This document shows, one piece after another, positions 8,719 to 16,919 of a DNA stretch of 64,000 bases. The number at the start of each line of letters is the position of its first letter. Position 1 is the stretch's first letter. Under the pieces are notes generated by a model that was not told where the DNA came from, did not search any database, and saw only the letters and a list, made by a program, of their open reading frames with translations. Source of the DNA: Clostridium sp. JN-1 (GTDB lineage: Bacteria; Bacillota; Clostridia; Clostridiales; Clostridiaceae); assembly GCF_003718715.1 (NCBI RefSeq), contig NZ_CP033465.1:124001-188000 (forward strand), in the 5' to 3' direction. A program made the translations under genes and the position numbers.

Positions 8719-9480
8719 ATGGAAAATTGTAAAGAGCTTAGAAGGCTTGTTATAAAGTGTTTTCATATAAAAAAGGTAGAGTTTTCAGAAAAAACATATA
8801 TACAAGATGGAATCTTGTATATAAATAAGAAAATCTCAGAGGGTAAAAATATACATGAGGATTTAATTAAGTCTATAAAAGTTGACGTGATAAATCCTAA
8901 TAATCACGACTTATTTGTAAATTCAATTTTAGATTTTTCACCTATAGCGGCAAAAGTTTTAGGAAAACTAGGAGAAGGCATAACTCATGTACTCACAGGA
9001 GTTATGGTAATGCTTACAGGTGCTGATGAAAATGGAATTCAAGTAGCTGAATTTGGTTCATCAGAAGGTATATTGAAAGATCAAGTGTTTTTTGGAAGAG
9101 AAGGCACTCCTGATAAATCTGACATAATAATTCATGTAGACATCATACTTAAAGCAGGTAAAGGTGCAAGCAGACCTGGACCTATGGCAGCACATGAAGT
9201 TTCTGATATGATAATTCAAGAAATAAGGGAGTACTTAAAAAAGATGAACGGCAGATTATGCGATGAAAAGCATGAATATTTTGACAAAGTTAATTTAGAC
9301 AAGAAAAAAGTAGTTATTGTAAAGCAGGTTGCAGGTCAGGGCGCAATGTATGATACAGGATTATTCTCAAAAGAACCAGGCGGTTTTAAAGGATGCAGAT
9401 CTATCATAGATATGGGAAATATGCCGGTAGTACTGAGCCCAAATGAATACAGAGATGGAGCACTTAGAGCTATGAACTAA
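8719..9480 (+). CDS. prdD: PrdD, homologue of the PrdA large-chain region
   Basis: 253 aa. It aligns by eye with PrdA residues ~248-490: both contain ITHVLTGVMVMLTGADENG-type and EFGSSEGIL segments, RPGPMAAHE versus RGPIAAHTA, and GQGAMYD versus GQGAMHD. The protein ends at RDGALRAMN, just where PrdA continues into its cleavage site ALTC. ATG 8719 was chosen because GGTGA (8709-8713) precedes it by 5 nt; an upstream in-frame TTG at 8665 lies inside the 8649-8680 hairpin. PrdD is found in prd operons of proline-fermenting clostridia, but its precise role is unsettled. Together with PrdE it reconstitutes a PrdA-like module. Confidence 0.9.
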   Translation: MENCKELRRLVIKCFHIKKVEFSEKTYIQDGILYINKKISEGKNIHEDLIKSIKVDVINPNNHDLFVNSILDFSPIAAKVLGKLGEGITHVLTGVMVMLTGADENGIQVAEFGSSEGILKDQVFFGREGTPDKSDIIIHVDIILKAGKGASRPGPMAAHEVSDMIIQEIREYLKKMNGRLCDEKHEYFDKVNLDKKKVVIVKQVAGQGAMYDTGLFSKEPGGFKGCRSIIDMGNMPVVLSPNEYRDGALRAMN

Positions 9481-9498
9481 AGTTAGGAGGGATATCAT

Positions 9499-9972
9499 AT
9501 GGGAATAGGACCTTCCACAAAAGAAACAACGCTGCATCATTTTAGAGATCCTCTACTTGATATTGTGTCTAATGATAAAGATGTTGATCTATTAGGCATA
9601 ATAGTTTCAGGTACACCGCAAGAAAATCAAGATAAAGTTTTTGTAGCACAGAGGACGGCAGCATGGATAGAAGCTATGAGAGCAGATGGAGTTATAGTAT
9701 CAATAGACGGATGGGGCAATAGTAATATTGATTTTGCATCATTGATACAAGAAGTTGGAGAAAGAGGAATTCCGGTAGTTGGAATGAGTTTTGTAGGTAC
9801 ACAAGCTCAATTTGTTGTAACTAATAAATACATGGATACCATAGTTGATTTTAATAAATCTAAAGAGGGAATCGAAACTGAAGTAGTAGGAGAAAACAAT
9901 GTAGTTGAGCTTGATGCTAAAAAAGCCTTAGCTTTCTTAAAATTAAAAATGAAAAATGACAGGGGGAAATAA
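9499..9972 (+). CDS. prdE: PrdE, homologue of the PrdA small-chain region
   Basis: 157 aa. It matches PrdA from residue 494 on: the start MGIGPSTKE parallels CIGPASKE at the PrdA cleavage site, and later ADGVIVSIDGWGNSNIDFAS parallels VDGAIVTTEGFGNNHIDFAS. The cysteine that forms pyruvoyl in PrdA is here the initiator methionine, so PrdE cannot make a pyruvoyl group by the same route. TTAGGAGGG precedes ATG 9499 by a good distance. The stop overlaps the start of prdF (TAATG). PrdD plus PrdE are thus a PrdA-like module split at the processing site; whether they form a complex is inference. Confidence 0.9.
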   Translation: MGIGPSTKETTLHHFRDPLLDIVSNDKDVDLLGIIVSGTPQENQDKVFVAQRTAAWIEAMRADGVIVSIDGWGNSNIDFASLIQEVGERGIPVVGMSFVGTQAQFVVTNKYMDTIVDFNKSKEGIETEVVGENNVVELDAKKALAFLKLKMKNDRGK

Positions 9973-10982
9973 TGATGAAAATTCAAAAGAGTATATTTGC
10001 AGTTGATTCACATACAATGGGAGAACCTACAAGAATAGTAGTAGGAGGAGTACCTAATATTCCAGGGAAAACTATGCCGGAGAAAAAAGAATACTTGGAA
10101 AAACATATGGACTACTTGAGAACAGCAATAATGCTTGAGCCAAGGGGACACAATGATATGTTTGGTTCAATTTTAACACAACCAACTGTAGATGAAGCAG
10201 ATCTTGGAATTATATTCATGGACGGCGGCGGATATCTAAACATGTGCGGACACGGTTCTATAGGAGCAGCAACAGTAGCTGTAGAAGAAGGTATAGTACC
10301 AGTTACAGAACCTGTTACTAATTTAACATTAGAAGCACCAGCAGGACTAGTAAAAGCTAAAGTAAAGGTTGAAGATGGAAAATCAAAAGAAGTTTCAATA
10401 GTAAATGTACCAGCATTTTTATATAAGAGAGACATTGAAGTTGATGTTCCGAATATAGGAAAGGTAAGAATGGATATATCCTTTGGCGGAAGTTTCTTTG
10501 CAATAGTAAAAGCAGAAGATTTAGGAATAGAAATATGCCCAGCTAATGCACAAAAGTTAATAGAAATAGGAATGAATGTCATAAAAGCAGTTAATGAACA
10601 AGTAGAAATACAGCATCCAACACTTTCACATATAAAAACTGTAGATCTTTGTGAAATATATGGACCTGCAAAGAGTGCAGATGCAGCACTTCAAAATGCA
10701 GTAATATTTGGACAGGGACAATTAGACAGATCTCCTTGTGGAACGGGAACAAGTGCTAAACTTGCAACACTATATGCTAAAGGCAAATTAAAAATTAATG
10801 AAGAATTTGTATACGAAAGTATTTTAGAGACAAAATTTAAAGGAAGAGTATTAGAGGAAACTAAAGTTGGAGATTATGATGCTATAATTCCAGAAATAAC
10901 AGGCTCAGCATATATAACAGGTCATAACCAATTCTTTATAGATCCTGATGATCCAGTTAAATATGGATTTATCTTAAAGTAA
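9972..10982 (+). CDS. prdF: Proline racemase
   Basis: 336 aa, a pyridoxal-independent racemase interconverting L- and D-proline, which supplies the D-isomer used by PrdAB. The two catalytic cysteines of the family are present: Cys92 in LNMCGHGSIGA and Cys256 in RSPCGTGTSAK. The active-site neighbourhood DSHTMGEPTR is at the N-terminus. Length matches the family. ATG 9972 overlaps the prdE stop; a second ATG follows immediately. The very similar hydroxyproline epimerases share both cysteines, but the prd context strongly supports proline racemase. Confidence 0.95.
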   Translation: MMKIQKSIFAVDSHTMGEPTRIVVGGVPNIPGKTMPEKKEYLEKHMDYLRTAIMLEPRGHNDMFGSILTQPTVDEADLGIIFMDGGGYLNMCGHGSIGAATVAVEEGIVPVTEPVTNLTLEAPAGLVKAKVKVEDGKSKEVSIVNVPAFLYKRDIEVDVPNIGKVRMDISFGGSFFAIVKAEDLGIEICPANAQKLIEIGMNVIKAVNEQVEIQHPTLSHIKTVDLCEIYGPAKSADAALQNAVIFGQGQLDRSPCGTGTSAKLATLYAKGKLKINEEFVYESILETKFKGRVLEETKVGDYDAIIPEITGSAYITGHNQFFIDPDDPVKYGFILK

Positions 10983-11010
10983 AAAATAGATAAATAAAGG
11001 AGGTCTCCTG

Positions 11011-11889
11011 ATGGTAAAAACAGCGTTATTTGGTATGTTGCTCATTTTAGTATGTTATTTTTCGTTTTTATTTTTTACAGATTATGCTAAGGCCGCAAAA
11101 GAAGGAAAACTTGAAAAAACAAGTTTCTCTAAACTTGGAGCGGTAGGATTCATTACAAATTTCTTCGACACACTAGGAATAGGAAGTTTCTCACCAACAA
11201 CAGCATTATTGAAAGGATTCAAACTTTCTAAGGATAGGACATTACCTGGTACACTTAATGTAGCCTGTACTATACCCGTAGTAATAGAAGCACTTATTTT
11301 TATAACGGTTATAAAAGTAGATTCATTAACACTTTTCTCAATGCTTGCAGCAGCAACAGTAGGTGCGGTAATCGGAGCTGGAATTGTATCAAAGCTTGAC
11401 GAAAAGAAAGTAGAAATTGGAATGGGAGTAGCTTTACTTGTGGTAGCAGTTATAATGCTTGCTCAACAGCTGAATCTTATGCCTTCAGGTGGGGACGCTA
11501 TAGGACTTGCAGGAACAAAACTTGTAATAGCAGTAATTGCAAACTTTATACTTGGAGCGCTTATGACTCTTGGAATTGGTCTCTATGCACCATGTATGGC
11601 ATTGGTATTTGCTCTTGGAATGAGCCCTAAGGTTGCGTTTCCTATAATGATGGGATCCTGTGCATTCTTAATGCCAGCAGCATCAGCTAAGTTTGTTAAA
11701 GAAGGAGCTTATGATAGAAAAGCTTCTATGGCCATAACTATATTTGGTGCTATTGGAGTTCTTATAGCAGCTTATATAGTTAAATCACTTCCATTAAATA
11801 TTTTAAAATGGTTAGTATTGGTTGTCATTGTTTACACATCAATCGTAATGTTTAAATCTGCAAGTAAGAAAAAAGTTGAAAATGCATAA
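11011..11889 (+). CDS. TSUP (TauE/SafE, DUF81) family membrane transporter, copy 1
   Basis: 292 aa with about seven or eight hydrophobic segments. It carries TSUP-like repeats such as GFITNFFDTLGIGSF near residue 46 and GLYAPCMALVFALGMSP near 190. The family moves small anions such as sulfite, sulfoacetate or organic acids. Here it is 28 nt after prdF behind AAAGGAGGT, so it is probably the last gene of the prd operon. A role in uptake of proline or export of 5-aminovalerate or another product is inference from context. It is closely similar to the second copy at 12426, pointing to a tandem duplication. Confidence 0.85.
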   Translation: MVKTALFGMLLILVCYFSFLFFTDYAKAAKEGKLEKTSFSKLGAVGFITNFFDTLGIGSFSPTTALLKGFKLSKDRTLPGTLNVACTIPVVIEALIFITVIKVDSLTLFSMLAAATVGAVIGAGIVSKLDEKKVEIGMGVALLVVAVIMLAQQLNLMPSGGDAIGLAGTKLVIAVIANFILGALMTLGIGLYAPCMALVFALGMSPKVAFPIMMGSCAFLMPAASAKFVKEGAYDRKASMAITIFGAIGVLIAAYIVKSLPLNILKWLVLVVIVYTSIVMFKSASKKKVENA

Positions 11890-11966
11890 TTATAAAATTT
11901 AAGCTTAAAATATTAACAAGAAAGTTAAAAGGTTTAAATAATGTATAAATGTTATTTAATAATATA

Positions 11967-11995
11967 TTGACAATCTTTGTTATATAAATTATAAT
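11967..11995 (+). promoter_or_regulatory. Consensus sigma-A promoter of the T-box leader
   Basis: TTGACA (11967-11972), a 17-nt spacer and TATAAT (11990-11995) form a perfect consensus. Predicted start of transcription is about 12002. Confidence 0.8.
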
Positions 11996-12001
11996 ATAAT
12001 G

Positions 12002-12291
12002 GGATTATTAATTATAATAATAGTCCAGCGCATATTATATAATCAAAAGCAAAGAAAAGGATAAGTAAGAATACAGATCTTTTCTTAGAGAGGGAATGAG
12101 TGATGAAAATTCCTAAAAGATGTTTCTGAACCTGCCTTGGAGTTTTGTATTGAGGTTGCAATTATTCAACGTAAAATATGACGGAAGCCTTCGTTAAGGT
12201 TAATAGAGAATATACTCTTATAGAGCATATTAATCAGGGTGGTACCGCCGATATGACCTCGGTCCCTTTTTTGGGATTCTGGGGTCTTTTT
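12002..12291 (+). ncRNA. T-box leader (tRNA-Pro type) upstream of TSUP copy 2
   Basis: The T-box sequence AGGGTGGTACCGCC (12236-12249) is diagnostic. It is followed by a terminator hairpin: GACC at 12255 pairs with GGTC ending at 12286, with a T-run after it. The stem I region contains AGAGAGGG near 12089 and GAA-CCT-GCC near 12129. By analogy with other clostridial leaders (GAA, specifier, RCC, then GGAGT) the specifier is CCT, a proline codon. Uncharged tRNA-Pro should stabilise the antiterminator and turn on the downstream gene. T-box identity is sure; the specifier is read by eye. This element fills most of the 11890-12425 gap. Confidence 0.9.
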
Positions 12292-12425
12292 ATATTCTCC
12301 TAAAGTGTTATATGAAATTATATAGGCACAAGCTTGTTTGAAAATTTTGTATATACAGTAAATTCACATTTCGTTTTATATAAGTTTTAAATAAATTAAA
12401 TATTTTCTGAAAGGAATGGTCCCTT

Positions 12426-13301
12426 ATGGTTAAAATCTTATTAGTTCTACTTATTGTCTTTGCACTGTATTTTTTAGGTGTATTTTTGAAAGACTATACA
12501 TATAGAGTAAAAAATAAATCAGTTGATAACAAAAAGTTTTTTTCGTTTGCAGTAATAGGTTTTATAGTTAACTTCTTCGATGCACTTGGGATAGGAAGTT
12601 TTGCTATACTTACTGCTATACTTAAAAATTTCAAACTTACTGAGGATAGAACTATTCCAGGTACTTTGAATGTTGCTTGTGCAATACCAGTTGTAGTGGA
12701 AGCTCTCATATTTGTAAATGTAATAAAAGTAGATACTTTTACATTAATATCAATGATTATTGCAGCTACTATTGGTGCTGTATTTGGTGCAGGGTTTGTT
12801 TCCAAGTTAGATGAGAAAAAAGTAGAAGTAGGAATGGGAGCAGCTCTCTTAGCTGTTGCATTTATAATGTTTGCAGGACAGATAAACTTAATGCCTTCAG
12901 GAGGAGATGCAACTTCATTAACTGGAACAAAACTTATCATAGGTTTAGTAGGAAATTTCATATTTGGAGCATTTATGACACTGGGAATAGGAATTTATGC
13001 ACCATGTATGGCATTAGTATTTGCTCTTGGAATGAGTCCTAGGGTTGCGTTTCCTGTAATGATGGGATCGTGTGCATTTTTACAGATAGCAGCTTCGGTT
13101 AAGTTTGTAAAAGAGGGAGCTTATGATGTAAGAATACCTATACCAGTGATAATATTTGGCTCTATTGGAGTGCTTATAGCAGCGTATATAGTAAAGGAAT
13201 TACCTCTTTCTACATTGAAATGGGTAGTTATGATAGTTATAATTTATACATCAATAGTTATGTTTAAATCTGCTGCCAAGAAGAATGGCAAAAAGGCTTA
13301 G
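12426..13301 (+). CDS. TSUP (TauE/SafE, DUF81) family membrane transporter, copy 2, T-box controlled
   Basis: 291 aa, a close paralogue of the protein at 11011: shared segments include FDALGIGSFA, PGTLNVACAIPVV, SKLDEKKVEVGMG, NLMPSGGDA and YAPCMALVFALGMSP. It has about seven or eight membrane segments. Its own promoter and a proline-type T-box precede it, so it should be induced when tRNA-Pro is uncharged, that is under proline starvation. This makes proline import the most economical hypothesis, although TSUP proteins are not classical amino acid permeases. AAGGA lies 10 nt before the ATG. Confidence 0.85.
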   Translation: MVKILLVLLIVFALYFLGVFLKDYTYRVKNKSVDNKKFFSFAVIGFIVNFFDALGIGSFAILTAILKNFKLTEDRTIPGTLNVACAIPVVVEALIFVNVIKVDTFTLISMIIAATIGAVFGAGFVSKLDEKKVEVGMGAALLAVAFIMFAGQINLMPSGGDATSLTGTKLIIGLVGNFIFGAFMTLGIGIYAPCMALVFALGMSPRVAFPVMMGSCAFLQIAASVKFVKEGAYDVRIPIPVIIFGSIGVLIAAYIVKELPLSTLKWVVMIVIIYTSIVMFKSAAKKNGKKA

Positions 13302-13314
13302 ATAAGTTTTTTGT

Positions 13315-13354
13315 ACCACTTTCAAAGATAAAATTTTATCTTTGAAAGTGGTTT
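13315..13354 (+). terminator. Terminator after the TSUP gene
   Basis: ACCACTTTCAAAGATAAAA and its exact reverse complement form a perfect palindrome at 13315-13352, ending in TTT. It could act in both directions. Confidence 0.75.
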
Positions 13355-13389
13355 CCTTAATATTGTAGTTGAGGAGGTTAGTTTAAATA

Positions 13390-14001
13390 ATGGCTAAACT
13401 TAATAGGGAGTTTTACAATAGAGATACATTGATTGTTGCAAAAGAGCTTTTAGGAAAAACACTTATACATGAAGTAAACGGTACCAAACTCTCAGCAAAA
13501 ATAGTTGAAACCGAAGCATATATGGGTGTAACAGATAAAGCTGCCCATTCATACGGCGGGAGAAAAACTGAAAGGGTCAAAGTAATGTATGGAATGCCGG
13601 GATATGCTTATATATATTTTATTTATGGTATGTACCATTGTTTTAATGTAGTGACTCGTGAAGAGGGAACTCCACAAGCTGTTTTAGTTAGAGCAGTTGA
13701 ACCCATGAGTGGAATTAATGAGATGGCAATTAATAGGTTTAATAAGGAATATACAAGTTTAACTAAATACCAAAAGAAAAATTTAAGTAATGGTCCTGGA
13801 AAACTGTGTATGGCTATGGGTATTGATAAAAATTTAAATAAGCAGGATTTATGCGGCGAAATACTATATATAGAACAAGGCAGTGATGAAGAAGTTCCAA
13901 TAACATCAACAAAGAGAGTTGGAATAGACTATGCTGAAGAGGCGAAGGATTATTTGTGGAGATTTTATATAACAGGAAATCCTTGTATATCAGTAAAATA
14001 G
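13390..14001 (+). CDS. DNA-3-methyladenine glycosylase (AAG/Mpg family)
   Basis: 203 aa, the usual length of bacterial Mpg. It excises alkylated purines at the first step of base excision repair. Family hallmarks are visible: LLGKTLIHEV near the N-terminus, IVETEAYMGVTDKAAHSYGG (the ETEAY motif with the catalytic Glu), GYAYIYFIYGMYHCFNVV, and NGPGKLCMAMGI. A good GAGGAGG lies ahead of the ATG. It appears monocistronic, between a strong terminator and the next gene. Confidence 0.95.
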   Translation: MAKLNREFYNRDTLIVAKELLGKTLIHEVNGTKLSAKIVETEAYMGVTDKAAHSYGGRKTERVKVMYGMPGYAYIYFIYGMYHCFNVVTREEGTPQAVLVRAVEPMSGINEMAINRFNKEYTSLTKYQKKNLSNGPGKLCMAMGIDKNLNKQDLCGEILYIEQGSDEEVPITSTKRVGIDYAEEAKDYLWRFYITGNPCISVK

Positions 14002-14076
14002 CCAAAGTATTTTTCACACTTAATGTAATTTAAACATATTATAACAACATAGCAAGCATTATTTGGAGTGGAGTTA

Positions 14077-15141
14077 TTGTTATATGCACTAATTCTTGCT
14101 GGTGGAAAAGGAACAAGATTATTTCCATTATCGAGATCTAAGAACCCGAAGCAATTTTTAAAAGTAATTAATGATAAGAGCTTTTTAAGAAATACAGTTG
14201 ATAGGATACTTCCTCTAGTTGATAAAAGCAATATCTATATTGTTACAAATAAAGATTATATAGAAAAAGTTTATGAGGAAGTTCCCGATATTTCGAAAGA
14301 GAATATATTTTCTGAACCAGAAAATAAAGAAACTGCAACTTGTATTGGATTTTCAGCAGTTAAGCTGCTTAAAAAAGATAAAGATGCAGCAATGATAGTT
14401 TTACCCTCTGACCATTATATTCAAGATCAAAAATTATTTATAGATACAATTTCTCAAGGAGTTCAGATTGCAGAGAGAAGAAGGGGAATGGTAACTATAG
14501 GAGTAAAGCCAACAAGGCCGGAAACTGGATATGGATATATTGAAATGGGCGAGAGGATAAGCGGAGATATTGCAACTTTTAAAGTTGAAAGATTCTTAGA
14601 AAAACCTAATGTTGAAGTTGCTAAGGATCTTTTACTAAAAGGGACATATCTTTGGAACAGCGGCATGTTTATATGGAGAGCAGATGTATTTTTAAGAGAA
14701 ATGCAAAAATATCTGCCTAAAATGTATAAGAACATGGTTACTATATACCAGAGTATAGGCACAGATTCAGAAGCAGATACTATAGTTGATCAATACAGGT
14801 TAATAGATGGAATATCTGTAGACTTTGGCATAATGCAAAGAACAAGAAAGGCATATGTAATAAAGTGTGAGTTTCTATGGGATGACATAGGAACCTTTGC
14901 AGCTTTAGGAAGATTTTTAAAAAGTGTTAGGGGAAATAATATATCAGGAAATACGTTTTTAAATTCGAGTCAAAACTGTATTGTATTTGGCAAGGATAGG
15001 CTAATCATAGCTTTTGGTATAAAAGATGTGATTATAGTTGACACAGGTGATGTGCTGCTGGTTATGGATAAAAATAAGGATCAAGAGGTAAAGTATCTTG
15101 TTAATCTACTAAGTGAGGATGGGTTTGAAAAATATTTATGA
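14077..15141 (+). CDS. Mannose-1-phosphate guanylyltransferase
   Basis: 354 aa. It makes GDP-mannose from mannose-1-phosphate and GTP, the donor for mannosyl groups in surface or spore polysaccharides. The nucleotidyltransferase signature LILAGGKGTRLFPLSR starts at residue 4, and SKNPKQFLKV, VLPSDHYI, EKP and LWNSGMFIWRA follow, as in ManC. TTG 14077 was preferred because GGAGTGG (14065-14071) precedes it by 5 nt and gives the canonical start MLYALILAGG; an in-frame GTG at 14068 overlaps that Shine-Dalgarno. The isomerase domain found in fused ManC/AlgA proteins is absent. Confidence 0.9.
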   Translation: MLYALILAGGKGTRLFPLSRSKNPKQFLKVINDKSFLRNTVDRILPLVDKSNIYIVTNKDYIEKVYEEVPDISKENIFSEPENKETATCIGFSAVKLLKKDKDAAMIVLPSDHYIQDQKLFIDTISQGVQIAERRRGMVTIGVKPTRPETGYGYIEMGERISGDIATFKVERFLEKPNVEVAKDLLLKGTYLWNSGMFIWRADVFLREMQKYLPKMYKNMVTIYQSIGTDSEADTIVDQYRLIDGISVDFGIMQRTRKAYVIKCEFLWDDIGTFAALGRFLKSVRGNNISGNTFLNSSQNCIVFGKDRLIIAFGIKDVIIVDTGDVLLVMDKNKDQEVKYLVNLLSEDGFEKYL

Positions 15142-15157
15142 AAAGTTAATAGGTGTA

Positions 15158-15196
15158 AAAAGAGCATGAAATGATATAAATATCTTTCATGCTTTA
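15158..15196. terminator. Bidirectional terminator between convergent genes
   Basis: AGCATGAAA (15163-15171) pairs with TTTCATGCT (15185-15193), flanked by A-rich and T-rich tracts, between the guanylyltransferase gene and the convergent L,D-transpeptidase gene. Confidence 0.6.
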
Positions 15197-15213
15197 ATAT
15201 TTACAAGTGTTTA

Positions 15214-16617
15214 TTAATAATAACAAACAACTGGAGTACCAGGATCAATGTTGTCGAATACTGCTTTTGCTAAATAGTATGGTGAATTTACACAGCCGTG
15301 AGAACCAGATGTTAAATATATACTGCCTCCAAATGCATTTCTCCAACTAGCATCATGAATTCCAATTCCTCCGTTAAATGGCATCCAGAAGTTAACTGGA
15401 GAGCTGTAACCTTCACCTTTTAATGTAGCATTTCTCTCTTTATATTTTAATCTATAAATGCCTGCCGGTGTTGAATGATTGATGCTTACATTACCTGTAA
15501 CAACATCGCCTTGAGTTACTAAAGAGCCTTTTTTATAAAACCATAAATGTTGGTCACTCATATCTATTTCTACATAGGTATCTCCAATATCGTTAGCACT
15601 ATGAGATGCAGCAGTTTGAAGATATTCTGGCTCCTTTTTAACAATTCCGCCTTGTTTAATAGAAGCAATCAAATTTTGTGTTTCTTTAGAAGTATTAATG
15701 TCCCAACCATAGTCACCACCGCCAATACTTATTGTTTTTCCTAAAGATGTAACAAAGCTCCTTGTCTTGCCAATTGTATCATGAGTATTGGAAAGTTCAT
15801 GTAGATACTTTTTTATTTTATCTTCATCAAATGCAACTTCAAAGTCACCATTAACTGTAAGCCAATTATTTATTTTAGAACCATCTATATATTCCTTTTT
15901 ATCACCGAATGTATAAGTGATTTTAGAAGATACATATTTATTAAGGGTATTTTTGATTTCAGTAGTTTTTTTCGATGCTGTAGTATACATTGGTTTGACA
16001 TAACAATTTGCTGTTTCCAAATCTAATGTAGTTTCACCTTGAAGTACTGCCTTTACTATATTATTGTATAATAAATCTTTATTTAATTTGTTTCCATTTA
16101 CCTCATTCATAACCACATAGCCGTTACTTGTATACTTGAAACTAGGATTCTTAGGTTCAATTATATTTTTACTATCCATACAAGAGAGATTATCAATTTT
16201 TTCTTTTAACAGTTTGTCGTCATATGAAATTCCAGCTGTCATTTTAGAATCCTTTGTTAAAGATCCTAAAATCCATTTATGAGAACCTTGTTCATCCTTA
16301 AGCTTTTTGAATTCATCATTTGAATTAAATTTTAAATTAATATCATCGGCTTTAATTTGTTCGCTTTTACCATTCCGTTCTTTTAAATTTAGCTTGTATG
16401 ATTTTATTTGAGATGCCATTTCTTTATTTACTTCTTCAACGGTTTTTCCTGAAACATTTACGTGATTAATTTCAGATCCTAAATAAAAGTGAGTCTTAAA
16501 ATAGGCTGTTATCCCAAAATATATAACAAGTAATGTGAAAATAGAAATCACAGTATATGTTATAACTTTATTGTGTTTATTCTTTTTCTCCTTTTCAGTT
16601 TCTGCGTCAATTTCCAT
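15214..16617 (-). CDS. L,D-transpeptidase (YkuD) with peptidoglycan-binding N-terminal region
   Basis: 467 aa, anchored by one N-terminal membrane helix (about residues 20-40) with the rest outside the cell. The central region resembles the PG_binding_4/VanW-type repeats found in clostridial L,D-transpeptidases. The YkuD domain is at the C-terminus, with the catalytic motif SGSHGCVN (Cys442) and an upstream conserved His in GIGIHDASWR. It would form 3-3 cross-links in peptidoglycan. On the minus strand AAGGG precedes the ATG at 16617 by 10 nt but nearly touches the ATG at 16626, so the shorter start is preferred. Confidence 0.92.
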   Translation of the reverse strand: MEIDAETEKEKKNKHNKVITYTVISIFTLLVIYFGITAYFKTHFYLGSEINHVNVSGKTVEEVNKEMASQIKSYKLNLKERNGKSEQIKADDINLKFNSNDEFKKLKDEQGSHKWILGSLTKDSKMTAGISYDDKLLKEKIDNLSCMDSKNIIEPKNPSFKYTSNGYVVMNEVNGNKLNKDLLYNNIVKAVLQGETTLDLETANCYVKPMYTTASKKTTEIKNTLNKYVSSKITYTFGDKKEYIDGSKINNWLTVNGDFEVAFDEDKIKKYLHELSNTHDTIGKTRSFVTSLGKTISIGGGDYGWDINTSKETQNLIASIKQGGIVKKEPEYLQTAASHSANDIGDTYVEIDMSDQHLWFYKKGSLVTQGDVVTGNVSINHSTPAGIYRLKYKERNATLKGEGYSSPVNFWMPFNGGIGIHDASWRNAFGGSIYLTSGSHGCVNSPYYLAKAVFDNIDPGTPVVCYY

Positions 16618-16919
16618 GATACCCATCCCTTCTAAATTACAACAAATTTCAAAATTAGGTTCTTGTAATTTCTAATATTGATAAAATTTATATAAATAAA
16701 GACTATGCTAATTATAACCTAAATATCTTTATGATTAAATAAGAAATTATATTATATTTATAAGTTTTATCTATAGTATATAAAAAAATTGCAAGTAGTG
16801 AATTTATTAAAATTTAGAAAAAGAGATGTCTTTTGCAGTTTTTTAGATTAAACTATGTATTATGAGGCATTTTTTGTAATACAGTTTATCAGAATTAACT
16901 ATATAGAGGAGGCATTTAG

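Noticed and set aside
10112-10582. 156-aa minus-strand frame inside prdF
   Set aside because: It is antisense to a clear racemase with intact catalytic residues and shows no family features.
12494-12961. 155-aa minus-strand frame inside the TSUP gene
   Set aside because: Low-complexity shadow of the membrane protein codons on the other strand.
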